DNA of 64,000 nucleotides. Source: Sphingobacteriales bacterium (GTDB lineage: Bacteria > Bacteroidota > Bacteroidia > Chitinophagales > Chitinophagaceae). Made by a program: the position numbers and the translations under genes. Positions 49,024 through 57,814 of this stretch are shown one piece after another. The stretch's first letter is position 1, and every line of letters begins with the position of its first letter. The notes under the pieces were generated by a model that was given only the letters and a program-made list of their open reading frames with translations, searched no databases and was not told the DNA's origin. The stretch covers positions 1,178,001-1,242,000 of the forward strand of contig JADJGB010000008.1 in assembly GCA_016708305.1 (NCBI GenBank), read 5' to 3'.

Positions 49024-49812
49024 TTGGAGATGAAAAATTATAAAACTCTTGTTCTTCTAATTATATCTGTAGTTTTCCTTTATGGCTGTAAGAAAACACA
49101 AGAAACCAACCCTGTTATTCTAAGGCTTTCCCCTGACTTTGTTAAGGGTAAATCAGGTCAGGATATTACTGCAACGCTTCTGATTAATTCCATAAATGGG
49201 ATTGAGGATATTCTTATTTACAAAACAGTTAATTTAAAAAAGGATGAAAAGTATGGTACTAAGATTGCTAAACCCGAGAAAGTAAATGGAAGTGATTATT
49301 TGTACAAATTTAATTACAGCTTAAATCCAGATGAAGTGGATAAACTTGTCGGATTTAATTTTCACGTAAAGGATAAGCAAGGCTTCTTTTCCGAAAAAGA
49401 TTTAACTGTTCATACAATTGCCTCAGGCTGGCAAACAATTTTTAGTCGTAAGTGGAAACTTACATCTCGTATGTGGACATCCATTAGCCCCAATGTCGAA
49501 GATTTGAAGGATTGTGAAAAGGATGATGTTTATACTTTCAAAAGAGATGGCAGCTATAGTATAAATTTTGGGTTGTCAGCCTGTACTTACGATGGATTTA
49601 ATGTTTATGATACATGGACTTTAAGCGAAGATGAAAAGACATTCACCACAAAATATCATAGTTTGTTTGATCCTTCTAATATTACCACAGAAACCTATAC
49701 TGTAAAGTCAATTAGTAGTGAGAAACTAATAATGCAGCAAACAATAGACCTGTCTATTTTTGGGTTAAGTGACAAAGAAGTTTTTGTATATACATTTGAA
49801 GCTGCCCCATAA
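49024..49812 (+). CDS. Surface lipoprotein in SusE/F position, lipocalin-like C-terminus
   Basis: The 262-residue protein has a lipobox LYGC (Cys22 from Met1). Residues about 30-135 look like an Ig-like beta domain (VILRLSPDFVKGKSGQDI ...). The last 115 residues fit a lipocalin-like pattern: RKWKLTSRMWTS, DDVYTFKRDGSYSINFG, DTWTLSEDEKTFTT and TYTVKSISSEKLIMQQT. It has no close resemblance to SusE or SusF by motif, but holds their usual place right after SusD (12-base gap). It probably binds glycan at the cell surface (inference). Confidence 0.65.
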   Translation: MEMKNYKTLVLLIISVVFLYGCKKTQETNPVILRLSPDFVKGKSGQDITATLLINSINGIEDILIYKTVNLKKDEKYGTKIAKPEKVNGSDYLYKFNYSLNPDEVDKLVGFNFHVKDKQGFFSEKDLTVHTIASGWQTIFSRKWKLTSRMWTSISPNVEDLKDCEKDDVYTFKRDGSYSINFGLSACTYDGFNVYDTWTLSEDEKTFTTKYHSLFDPSNITTETYTVKSISSEKLIMQQTIDLSIFGLSDKEVFVYTFEAAP

Positions 49813-49823
49813 AAAATATCGCT

Positions 49824-51005
49824 ATGCGAAATCTATTAATAATTGTGATTTTTATATTAGGATGCAAAAGTAAATCAGAAGTGAAGCAACCCGCAGTTGT
49901 AGAAAAGGTCTTTCAATATTCTGTATCGGTTGCTTCGGATTGGGATCAGGTTTTTGTCAGAAACACTGGTTGGTTTGGAGGGGATGGTATATTTTGTTTG
50001 TCCTTAGATGGAAGGGAAATATATTCTTCAGATGCCGAAATACTTATTTGGTTCAGTGATTCAATGTTTGGCGATATTATTAATGGCAAGTTGTCCTCGG
50101 GCTTTTCAATGATTAACAATTCCGTTGCAATTTTAAAGGGAGTTCGTCCTGGTTTTTCAGCATTTGATTTCTATTCCGGAAGGCAGATAATTAATAAACC
50201 AAAGGCGCTTTTTATTCCTAATACGCCCGATACCAAAAAGGGCGAATATTACTGGCTGGGGGATGGTTTTTCAAACCAAGCGAAGAACAATGATATTTAC
50301 TTATTTGGTTATAGAATAAAAAATACAGGGAAAGAAGCTTTTGGCTTCATGGAAACTGGTAATAATCTAATTGTTATTCCTTCGGGGTCAAATCCTCCAT
50401 TTGAAAATCAACGACAATTGGATATTCCTTTTTTTAGAGGATTGAAGGTGGATGAAGCCGCGAATTTTGGCGTCGGCGTTTTGGTGAATACAAAGGCCGC
50501 CGGCGTGAACAACGGGGATGGATATATTTATATTTATGGCATTAGAGGGCAAAATAAAGAAGTAATTGTGGCAAGAGTATTTCCAGAGGAAATAGAAGAT
50601 TTTAATAAGTGGGTGTTTTGGGACGGGGAGAAATTTTCATCAGACCCATTTAGTTTAAAACCAATTGCCTCAGATGCATCAAACGAATTAAGCGTTTCTT
50701 CATTGTCAGATGGCCGGTATATTTTGGTGTCGCAAAAGGGTCTAAACGGAAAGATATATTTTCAAATTGGCGATTCGCCGGTTGGCCCTTTTAAAGAAGC
50801 AATAGATATTTACGATCCGGCTCCACTTTATCAAAGTAATCCAAATCTTTTTACATATAATGCTAAAGCTCATCCTGTTTTATCTCCTGAGGGGGAATTG
50901 ATAATAAGCTACAATGTTAATTCGTTTAAGTTTTTGGATGATATTAAGGCGGAACCGCATCTTTATAGACCACGATTTATAAGATTAAAATATCAAATTT
51001 ATTAA
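49824..51005 (+). CDS. DUF5005/DUF4185-like lipoprotein, probable beta-propeller glycan enzyme or binder
   Basis: The 393-residue protein has a short lipoprotein signal (FILGC, Cys14). RNTGWFGGDGIFCLSLDGRE with ILIWFSDSMFGDI is close to the GWxGGDGxxSxxLxDGRxxWxFxDT pattern of DUF5005/DUF4185 proteins, which are predicted five-bladed propellers related to glycoside hydrolase clans. Later repeats (YWLGDGFSN, YIYGIRGQNKEVIVARV, YILVSQKGLNGKIYFQIGDS, AHPVLSPEGELIISYNVN) look like blade strands; the last is reminiscent of GH43/DUF4185 ends. No catalytic residue can be fixed from sequence alone. It lies between the SusE-like lipoprotein and GH92. Confidence 0.6.
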   Translation: MRNLLIIVIFILGCKSKSEVKQPAVVEKVFQYSVSVASDWDQVFVRNTGWFGGDGIFCLSLDGREIYSSDAEILIWFSDSMFGDIINGKLSSGFSMINNSVAILKGVRPGFSAFDFYSGRQIINKPKALFIPNTPDTKKGEYYWLGDGFSNQAKNNDIYLFGYRIKNTGKEAFGFMETGNNLIVIPSGSNPPFENQRQLDIPFFRGLKVDEAANFGVGVLVNTKAAGVNNGDGYIYIYGIRGQNKEVIVARVFPEEIEDFNKWVFWDGEKFSSDPFSLKPIASDASNELSVSSLSDGRYILVSQKGLNGKIYFQIGDSPVGPFKEAIDIYDPAPLYQSNPNLFTYNAKAHPVLSPEGELIISYNVNSFKFLDDIKAEPHLYRPRFIRLKYQIY

Positions 51006-51036
51006 ACTTTCATATTAATTTATTTAATGAACTCTG

Positions 51037-53745
51037 ATGGTTAAGAAAATTTTCAGTACAGTTTTTACATGTTTATTAGCTTTAAGCTCATTTGCCGGAA
51101 CGGATAATATTGCGCCTTTTGCCAAATTGGAGGTATCTAGTGCTCTTAGTTCTTCTTTTGATGCTAAAAAGGCAACCGATGGAATTATAGGAGTTGAGGG
51201 AATAGGAGAATGGGCATGCGAGGGGGTTGTAACATCATGGGGAGAGATACGGCTTCCTTGGATTCAATTGAATTGGGAGCAGACTCAAGTTGTCAATCGG
51301 ATTGTAATATATGACAGAGCAAATCCAATAGATAACATTGCAGGGGGTAAGCTTTTGTTTAGTGATGGCTCAATAGTCTGGGTAAATCAGGTACCATCTG
51401 ATGGCACCGGAAAATCGATTCAGTTCCCGTCAAAAAAAATTACTTGGGTAAAATTTGTAGCTACCGATGGGACAGGAAAGGATTTGGGATTATCTGAAAT
51501 AGAGGTGTTTTCGGCTCCCGAAAATGCAAAAGATTATGTGGCAACGGTAGATCCCTATATAGAAACCAACCGTGGCAGATATTTCTTTTTTGTTACAGGT
51601 AGTCTTCCTTTTGCAATGGCAACAAGCGCGCCGATGACAAGAAATAAAAATCAAAATGGTGGTGGTTATAACTTTAATGAAACGGAAGTGCTCGGGTTTG
51701 AACAAATTCATAGCTGGATGATGTCTGGAATTGAAATTATGCCTGCTACAATAGTGCAGGATCCTTCGTTGGGTCAAGTAGGTTGGAAATCTAAATTTAA
51801 TCATGATGATGAAATAGTGCAGCCCGGCTATCACAGATTGATGCTGCAAGACAATAAAATTTGGGTGGAGCAAACAGCCACTGAGCGGGTGAATTTTTAT
51901 CGTTTCCGCTATACGCAAAGAAAAGATGCAAGAATTATTATCAATTTAAGTGGACCTACCGGAAATGCAACCATGAAAAATGCAGATGTAAAAAGAATTA
52001 ACGATTATGAGCTGGAAGGCTCTGTTAGCACAGTGGATCGATTTTGGGGTGGCCCAAAAGATGTAAAAGTGTTTTTTGTTATACGTTTCGACAGGCCTTT
52101 CAAAAATCTGGAAGGATGGAATGGTAACGAGGAGGTAAAGGAAGTTGATAATATTAAAGGAGATAGCATTCGAATAGGGGCGCGTTATGACTTGAGTAAA
52201 AATGAGTTGGTGCAAATGCAAATTGCTATTTCCTATACAAATATTGAAAATGCAAGAAAAAACTTAGAGACAGAGCTAGTCCATTGGGATTTTGATAAGG
52301 TTCGAAATGATGGTAGAAAAATATGGAACCATGAATTTGGAAAAATTAAAATCAAAGGAGGAACTATTAAACAACGTGTTAAATTTTATACAGATATCTG
52401 GCATGTTTTATTGGGAAGGCAAAAAATAAATGATGTAAACGGTGATTATCCAGACAGAACGGAAGGTCCGGTGTCAGATCGTTTTACAGACGCTGTTTTC
52501 AAAATTAAAACAGTTCCCAAAAATGCAGATGGCTCCCTAAAGTTTAATATGTATAATAATGATGCCTGGTGGCTTACTCATTGGAATTTAAATGTACTAT
52601 GGGGTTTGGCATGGCCCGAAATAATGGACGAAATGTCAGCGTCTATGATTGAATATGCTAATAATGGGTATTTACTTCCTCGTGGTCCTTGTGGCGGCGG
52701 ATACTCATACATTATGACAAGTTGCCCTGCTACTAATTTGATAGTAGGTACATTTATGAAAGGGTTACTCACTAAGCAAAGTGCAGATAATGCCTTCAAA
52801 GTGATTAAGCAGAATCATTTGCCCGGTGGTATGTTGGGACCCGCTGAGGATATCAAATTTTATACAGAAAACGGGTGGTGGCCAGATAATGTAGGCATAG
52901 GCATTGAGGCTACTTTTCAGGATTGGGGAATAGCGCAAATGGCAAGAAAGTTGGACAAAATGGATGATTATAACTTTTTTTTAAAACGAAGTGAAAATTG
53001 GAAAAAAAATTTTGAGCCATCGCAAAAGTTATTGTTCCCCAAAGATAGGAATGGAAACTTTATACATAATGACCCACTAAGTGGTTCGGGTTGGGTAGAA
53101 GCAAATGCCTGGCAGGGCACCTGGGGCGTGTCTCATGCAATACCCGAACTTTCAAAGTTAATGGGTGGCAATGATGCGCTATGCAAAAAGCTCAATGAAG
53201 CCTTTGAAAAGGCTGCACCTACCGATTTTGTATTTGCTTATAGTGGAGGATATGTTAGTTATGCAAATCAACCTGGTTGTTCTAATGCACACGTGTTTAG
53301 TTATGCAGGAAAGCCATGGCTTACCCAATACTGGGTTAGAAGAGTGCAGCATCAGGCTTATGGTGGAATTACTCCCGATCTGGGGTATGGTGGCCATGAT
53401 GAAGATGAAGGACAGATGGGAGGCGTTAGCGCATTAATGGCAATTGGCTTATTTAATATTCAAGGAAATCAAGCAATTAAACCCGTGTACGAAATCACTT
53501 CACCAATTTTTGATGAAATAAATATTACTTTAAATAGGAAATACTATCAAGGTGACAACTTTATAATAAAAACTTATAATAACGGCTTTAAAAGCAAATT
53601 CATAAAACAGGCAAAACTCAATGGCTCACTTTGGAATCAGTTCTGGTTTTCACACGATGCTTTTCAAAAGGGAGGAAAACTGGAATTATGGCTGGATGAT
53701 AAACCTAACTATAAATGGGGAATACAAAATATTCAGCCTTTTTAA
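51037..53745 (+). CDS. GH92 alpha-mannosidase with N-terminal F5/8-type (CBM32-like) domain
   Basis: GH92 enzymes are calcium-dependent exo-alpha-mannosidases acting on mannans and N-glycans. After a signal peptide (1-20) comes a discoidin-like module (about 24-158: IAPFAKLEVSSALSSSFDAK ... LGLSEIEVFSAP). The N-terminal beta and C-terminal (alpha/alpha)6 catalytic region follows to about residue 840, with FVTGSLPFAMATSAPM, YNNDAWWLTHWNLNVLWG, EANAWQGTWGVSHAI and GYGGHDEDEGQMGG (783-796), where the acidic residues correspond to the NEDxGQM catalytic/calcium motif. 902 residues, uninterrupted. It belongs to the variant with DEDEGQMGG rather than NEDCGQMSA. Last gene of the operon; an IS630 copy begins 20 bases after its stop. 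Confidence 0.88.
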   Translation: MVKKIFSTVFTCLLALSSFAGTDNIAPFAKLEVSSALSSSFDAKKATDGIIGVEGIGEWACEGVVTSWGEIRLPWIQLNWEQTQVVNRIVIYDRANPIDNIAGGKLLFSDGSIVWVNQVPSDGTGKSIQFPSKKITWVKFVATDGTGKDLGLSEIEVFSAPENAKDYVATVDPYIETNRGRYFFFVTGSLPFAMATSAPMTRNKNQNGGGYNFNETEVLGFEQIHSWMMSGIEIMPATIVQDPSLGQVGWKSKFNHDDEIVQPGYHRLMLQDNKIWVEQTATERVNFYRFRYTQRKDARIIINLSGPTGNATMKNADVKRINDYELEGSVSTVDRFWGGPKDVKVFFVIRFDRPFKNLEGWNGNEEVKEVDNIKGDSIRIGARYDLSKNELVQMQIAISYTNIENARKNLETELVHWDFDKVRNDGRKIWNHEFGKIKIKGGTIKQRVKFYTDIWHVLLGRQKINDVNGDYPDRTEGPVSDRFTDAVFKIKTVPKNADGSLKFNMYNNDAWWLTHWNLNVLWGLAWPEIMDEMSASMIEYANNGYLLPRGPCGGGYSYIMTSCPATNLIVGTFMKGLLTKQSADNAFKVIKQNHLPGGMLGPAEDIKFYTENGWWPDNVGIGIEATFQDWGIAQMARKLDKMDDYNFFLKRSENWKKNFEPSQKLLFPKDRNGNFIHNDPLSGSGWVEANAWQGTWGVSHAIPELSKLMGGNDALCKKLNEAFEKAAPTDFVFAYSGGYVSYANQPGCSNAHVFSYAGKPWLTQYWVRRVQHQAYGGITPDLGYGGHDEDEGQMGGVSALMAIGLFNIQGNQAIKPVYEITSPIFDEINITLNRKYYQGDNFIIKTYNNGFKSKFIKQAKLNGSLWNQFWFSHDAFQKGGKLELWLDDKPNYKWGIQNIQPF

Positions 53746-53765
53746 TTTGAGATACTATCAATTTA

Positions 53766-54868
53766 TTAATCGTTACCCAATTTAGTTCGTATTAATTTTC
53801 TATGCTGCGTATCTGACGTGGTCTGCATGGAAATATTTTTGCACCTGCTTTTTATTGCTTTTTCTTTCATTCATAAAACCTTCAACGTTGGCGCATTTCA
53901 GCTTTATTGATAGGACGCTTTTGCCGATAACATTAGTCTTTACATCCTGATTCAAATATTCTTGCTGCATTCAACTCGGGGCTATAGGGTGGAATGAAAA
54001 ACACCTCTATTCGATGTTTGCTTTCCTCCAGCCACGCCTGCAATTTTTTGTTTTGTGTGCAGGATGACCATCCGTTACATAGAATATCTTTTGTTTACTA
54101 TAACGAATCATTCGTTGCAAAAATCAATAAATACATCACCGTTAAACTTCTCTATCAGCATAAACTGTAAATGACCTTTATTGCTGATAGCTGAAATCAT
54201 ATTGAGCGAAAACCGTTGCCCTGTTGATTTCACCAGGGGGTTTTGCCTTTAGGCACCTAGCTTCTGCCTGCCTGATGGTCGCTTCGCATACCGGTTTCAT
54301 CTCCAAAATAAATCGTTCCTTTCTCCTTAGTTGCCCGCTTCTTTATGGCAGGGTATTCCTTCTCTAACCATTGCTTTACCTGCTCGGGTTTCTGTTCAAA
54401 TGCTTTGCGGATAGGCTTTTGCGGTGTATAGCCCCAGCTTTTTAAATATCGCCCCACCTGCTTCACGCTTAATACAACGCCATATTTCTGTTCGATAAGC
54501 TGTTGTACGGCTGCACGTGTCCATAAACCAAAGGCCAGTTTTAACTGGTCGGGCATCTTATCCTTTATCAACCGTCGAACTTCGGCAGCCTGCTGTCCGG
54601 TTATCTTCTTGCCTCCTTTTACGCCACGCTTCTTATTCAAAAGTGAACGCTTGCCTTCTTTTTGTATTTATTCCATGTTTTATTTACACTCCTTTCTGAT
54701 ACAGAAAATATCTCGGCAGCCTGCTTTTGAGTGCCCCGTTTATTTTTTAAGTAGTCCACTATCCGAAAGCGAGTCTCTTCCTGAGCATCTTTGTTCTTAC
54801 GTTTTGTATTAGCCAGGCAAATATACAAAATATATTTTAAAATAAGAACTAAATTATGTCTTTATTAA
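53766..54868 (-). mobile_element. IS630-family insertion sequence, copy A
   Basis: The 1,103-bp element is flanked by TA on both sides (53764-53765 and 54869-54870), the target duplication of IS630/Tc1-mariner elements. Imperfect terminal inverted repeats start TTAAT and share AATTTAGTTC about 15 bases inside each end. It is nearly identical to copy B at 56349-57454 and has the same orientation. Inserted just after the GH92 gene. Confidence 0.88.
53800..54822 (-). pseudogene. IS630 transposase, copy A (inactivated)
   Basis: Reconstructed across frames, the protein has an N-terminal helix-turn-helix (GTQKQAAEIFSVSERSVNKT), a second HTH (WTRAAVQQLIEQKYGVVLSV) and a DDE domain: GDETGMRSD (first Asp, codon 54299-54301) and VTDGHPAHK (second Asp, codon 54070-54072). 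The normal ATG is lost through a 2-base deletion relative to copy B, an in-frame TAG follows DHQAGRS at about 54258, and further single-base gaps occur at KKEGKR, LVKSTGQ, DFLQRM and KTKKLQ. Not functional as written. Confidence 0.85.
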
Positions 54869-55012
54869 TAATTCAGAAGTAGAGAGTATGTGTTGATTTG
54901 TTGAGTGGCTGGTTTTTGGATGGAAAAAGTATATGATTTAGATATGATAGGTGAGGAGATATGTTTTAATAATAAATCATTGTTGTCCGACAAAAATCGG
55001 GTTTAAAAAGAC

Positions 55013-55039
55013 TGTAACGCTTTGTAGACAAAGGTTACA
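55013..55039. repeat. 12-bp interrupted inverted repeat
   Basis: TGTAAC-g-CTTTGT, AG, ACAAAG-GTTACA forms a stem of 12 pairs with one bulged base. It lies in the 400-bp stretch between IS copy A and the internal transposase. It may belong to the end of the internal element, but I cannot find a matching partner at the other end. Confidence 0.4.
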
Positions 55040-55065
55040 AGCTAAAAAATACTTGTTTCAAAATT

Positions 55066-55089
55066 GGGGGTAGCACCCCCTGTTTTTTT
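55066..55089 (+). terminator. Strong rho-independent terminator upstream of the internal transposase
   Basis: The perfect stem GGGGGT/ACCCCC with an AGC loop is followed by TGTTTTTTT. It would block transcription from outside into the element. Confidence 0.75.
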
Positions 55090-55243
55090 ATGTAGCAAAA
55101 GCAAAGGAGGCATTACCTGCTTGTTTCGCAGGCGGGTGTGTTTTTCTCCATGCTTTATAGCTGTCTTTTATAAATCCGGTATAATAGCAAAAAATAGTTG
55201 GTAAAATCGGCTGTAACCCTTTACTGGCTTGAATTTGAATAAG

Positions 55244-55269
55244 GGAAATTGAAATCTGTTTCAATTTCC
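55244..55269. promoter_or_regulatory. Perfect 11-bp hairpin just before the internal transposase
   Basis: GGAAATTGAAA, loop TCTG, TTTCAATTTCC; it ends about 11 bases before the likely ATG at 55280. In transcripts it could hide the translation start, as in other IS elements that suppress impinging transcription; this role is inferred. The rest of 54872-55243 holds no gene I can support. Confidence 0.45.
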
Positions 55270-55279
55270 TTTATTTGTT

Positions 55280-56253
55280 TATGGGAAATCATAAAAAAAA
55301 GTTGTTGGGGATGTGGAAGTTCGGAGGTAATTCGTTGGGGATTTCAAGGAGGTAAACAACGGTTTAAATGCAAGCATTGTGGCTTGTTGTTTACCAGGCA
55401 GAATAAAAGTGTAGCTCAAAGTAATCGGTTTGTCTGGTTTCGCAAGTGGGTGTTGGAGCGGCAAACATTGTTACAACTTAGTAAGGCAAGTGGCTATAGT
55501 GTTCGCAGTCTTAAAAGTTACTTTCATCAGTATCTGGCTAAAGCACCTATATTACCTGTTTATCCAAAAGAAAAACTACATTTAATTATTGATGGTACTT
55601 ATTTCAGCAATAATATCTGTCTGATTATTTATCAGACAATGAGATAAAATTTACACAGCCTTTTACCGATTAACGGATGATGAGCGATATGAAGAAATTA
55701 GGGAGGATTTGAATAATCTTTTGTCCTTGTGCATACATATTGCCAGTATAACTTGTGATGGGCATAGGTCTATTTTAAAAGCCATTAAACATACCTGTAA
55801 AGACACTATTGTGCAAAGATGCATAGTTCGTATACAGCGTGAATGTCGCTCGTGGCTTACATTACGTCCCCAAAGCAAAGAAGGGTTACAATTATTGCAA
55901 ATAGTTAATCATTTACATTTGGTAGCCAATGAGTATCGTTATCAACTTTGGTTACGCCAGATTTATGACTGGCATGAGGAACATAAGGACTATATTAATG
56001 AAAAGTCAAGAAATCCGGTTTCCGGTAGATATTGGTATAAACACAAAATGGTAAGAAAATCATTCATCTATATAAAAATGCCCTTCCAAATATGTTTCAT
56101 TATCTAAAAAACGATAAAATCCCCAAATCTACAAACGGACTGGAATCTTATTTTGGCCATCTGAAAAATCATGTGTTATTACACCGAGGTTTGACAAAAA
56201 CACACAGAAAAAACTTTATCAAGTGGTACATCTATTTTAGAAATAAAGTATAG
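55280..56253 (+). pseudogene. IS256/IS1249-like transposase with zinc ribbon (frameshifted)
   Basis: The frames join into a transposase of about 325 residues. An N-terminal zinc ribbon (CWGCGSSEVIRWGFQGG then KCKHC), an HTH-like segment (LLQLSKASGYSVRSLKSYFH), and a DDE core with LHLIIDGTYFS (Asp), ASITCDGHRSILKAIKHTC (Asp) and STNGLESYFGHLKNHVLLHR (Glu) suit the IS256-type IS1249 group. Breaks occur in the A8 run at 55291, near IYQ (about 55630-55670) and near FIYIK (about 56083). It lies between the two IS630 copies; its own terminal repeats were not identified. Confidence 0.7.
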
Positions 56254-56286
56254 GTTTTCTTAGCCATTTTTCACAAAGAATGATTT

Positions 56287-56317
56287 AAAAAAACCTTTGG
56301 CCTATACAAGCCAAAGG
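56287..56317 (-). terminator. Hairpin terminator downstream of the internal transposase
   Basis: CCTTTGGC (56294-56301) pairs with GCCAAAGG (56310-56317) around an 8-nt loop. On the minus strand the stem is followed by TTTTTTT, so it terminates leftward transcription coming from IS copy B side. Confidence 0.6.
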
Positions 56318-56348
56318 TCATTCTCCGTGGTAAATCTTATTGCTGTTA

Positions 56349-57454
56349 TTAATCGTTACCCAATTTAGTTCGTATTAATTTTCTATGCTGCGTATCTGAC
56401 GTGGTCTGCATGGAAATATTTTTGCACCTGCTTTTTATTGCTTTTTCTTTCATTCATAAAACCTTCAACGTTGGCGCGCTTCAGCTTTATTGATAGGACG
56501 CTTTTTGCCGATAACATTAGTCTTTACATCCTGATTCAAATATTCTTGCGCATTCAACTCGGGGCTATAGGGCGGAATGAAAAACACCTCTATTCGATGT
56601 TTGCTTTCCTCCAGCCACACCTTCAATTTTTTGTTTTGTGTGCAGGATGACCATCCGTTACATAGAATATCTTTTGTTTACTATAACGAATCATTCGTTG
56701 CAAAAATCAATAAATACATCACCGTTAAACTTCTCTATCAGCATAAACTGTAAATGACCTTTATTGCTGATAGCTGAAATCATATTGAGCGAAAACCGTT
56801 GTCCTGTTGATTTCACCACGGGGTTTTGCCTTTAGGCGCATAGCTTCTGCCTGCCTGATGGTCGCTTCGCATACCGGTTTCATCTCCAAAATAAATCGTT
56901 CCTTTCTCCTTAGTTGCCCGCTTCTTTATGGCAGGGTATTCCTTCTCCAACCATTGCTTTACCTGCTCGGGTTTCTGTTCAAATGCTTTGCGGATAGGCT
57001 TTTTGCGGTGTATAGCCCCAGCCTTTTAAATATCGACCTACCTGCTTCACGCTTAATACAACGCCATATTTCTGTTCGATAAGCTGTTGTACGGCTGCAC
57101 GCGTCCATAAACTAAAGGCCAGTTTTAACCGGTCGGGCATCTTATCCTTTATCAACCGTCGAACTTCGGCAGCCTGCTGGCCGGTTATCTTCTTGCCTCC
57201 TTTTACGCCACGCTTCTTATTCAAAAGTGAACGCTTGCCTTCTTTTTGTATTTATTCCATGTTTTATTTACACTCCTTTCTGATACAGAAAATATCTCGG
57301 AAGCCTGCTTTTGAGTGCCCCGTTTGTTTTTTAAGTAGCCCACTATCCGAAAGCGAGTCTCTTCCTGAGCATCTTTGTTCTTACGTTTTGTATTAGCCAT
57401 GGGCAAATATACAAAATATATTTTAAAATAAGAACTAAATTATGTCTTTATTAA
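56349..57454 (-). mobile_element. IS630-family insertion sequence, copy B
   Basis: The 1,106-bp element has the same ends and orientation as copy A and is again flanked by TA (56347-56348 and 57455-57456). It differs from copy A by scattered substitutions and small indels. Together the two copies enclose 1.48 kb in a composite-transposon-like arrangement. The right end interrupts a gene whose 3' part remains at 57461-57700. Confidence 0.88.
56384..57400 (-). pseudogene. IS630 transposase, copy B (frameshifted)
   Basis: Here the ATG is intact (57398-57400, MANTKRKNKDAQEETRFRIV) and the codon after GRS is TAT, so the copy A nonsense mutation is absent. The DDE domain can be followed: DETGMRSD, VTDGHPAHK and SPELNAQEYLNQDVK (Glu codon 56543-56545), ending HADHVRYAA. 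Single-base gaps at the same places as in copy A (KKEGKR, VVKSTGQ, DFLQRM, KTKKLQ) plus others interrupt it. Confidence 0.85.
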
Positions 57455-57460
57455 TAAGTT

Positions 57461-57700
57461 GCTCCTCAGCAGAGCTTAAGTCCTCTTCAGATTTACGATG
57501 GAAATAAACGAATTTTAAAGGAATTTACCACCAACTATTTTTTGCACCATTACCTTTTAAACGGAAAACTTGTTTACCCTAAGACTATTAATGATTCCAG
57601 TACAAATATAGAAAAATTGCCCGCAAGCAACAACCCTGCCCGCGTGTCCGCAGGTCAGGCAGGCATTACAACAAGGATTAAAAAGAATCGCTTCGGCTAA
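57461..57700 (+). pseudogene. 3' remnant of a gene cut by IS630 copy B
   Basis: Directly after the IS an 80-codon frame without a start codon runs to TAA 57698-57700. It encodes a protein-like sequence (SPLQIYDGNKRILKEFTTNY, FLHHYLLNGKLVYPKTINDS) before running into the first palindromic repeat, where the reading becomes repeat-derived. The 5' part is not seen on the other side of the IS pair, so it was deleted or lies elsewhere. Family not recognised. Confidence 0.45.
57626..57676. repeat. REP-like palindromic repeat, copy 1
   Basis: A 51-bp unit containing CCTGCCCGCGTGTCCGCAGG then TCAGGCAGG, able to fold through CCTGCC/GGCAGG. A second copy with about six differences is at 57815-57865. 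A shorter relative (CCTGCTTGTTTCGCAGGCGG) is at about 55118-55138. Confidence 0.65.
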
Positions 57701-57745
57701 TGGCTACGGCTTCGGCTACGGCTTAGTAAATAGCAATAAGCTGTA

Positions 57746-57801
57746 AGCAATCTGAAATCTGCAATCTGCAATTTGCAATCTCAAATCATAAATCATAAAT
57801 C
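57746..57801. repeat. Heptamer tandem repeat, eight units
   Basis: Eight consecutive 7-bp units resembling TGCAATC (AGCAATC, TGAAATC, TGCAATC, TGCAATT, TGCAATC, TCAAATC, ATAAATC, ATAAATC) with no interruption. It lies between the two 51-bp palindromic repeats in a 355-bp stretch (57701-58055) that holds no gene I can support. Confidence 0.75.
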
Positions 57802-57814
57802 TCTTAAGCCAGAG

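Noticed and set aside
55249..55647. Transposase start at 55249
   Set aside because: That start lies within the hairpin and gives the unlikely lead SISFICLW; the ATG at 55280 followed by a Lys stretch and the zinc ribbon is more plausible after correcting the A8 run.
57746..57801. CRISPR array
   Set aside because: Units are 7 bp with no spacers and no cas genes nearby; it is a tandem repeat.
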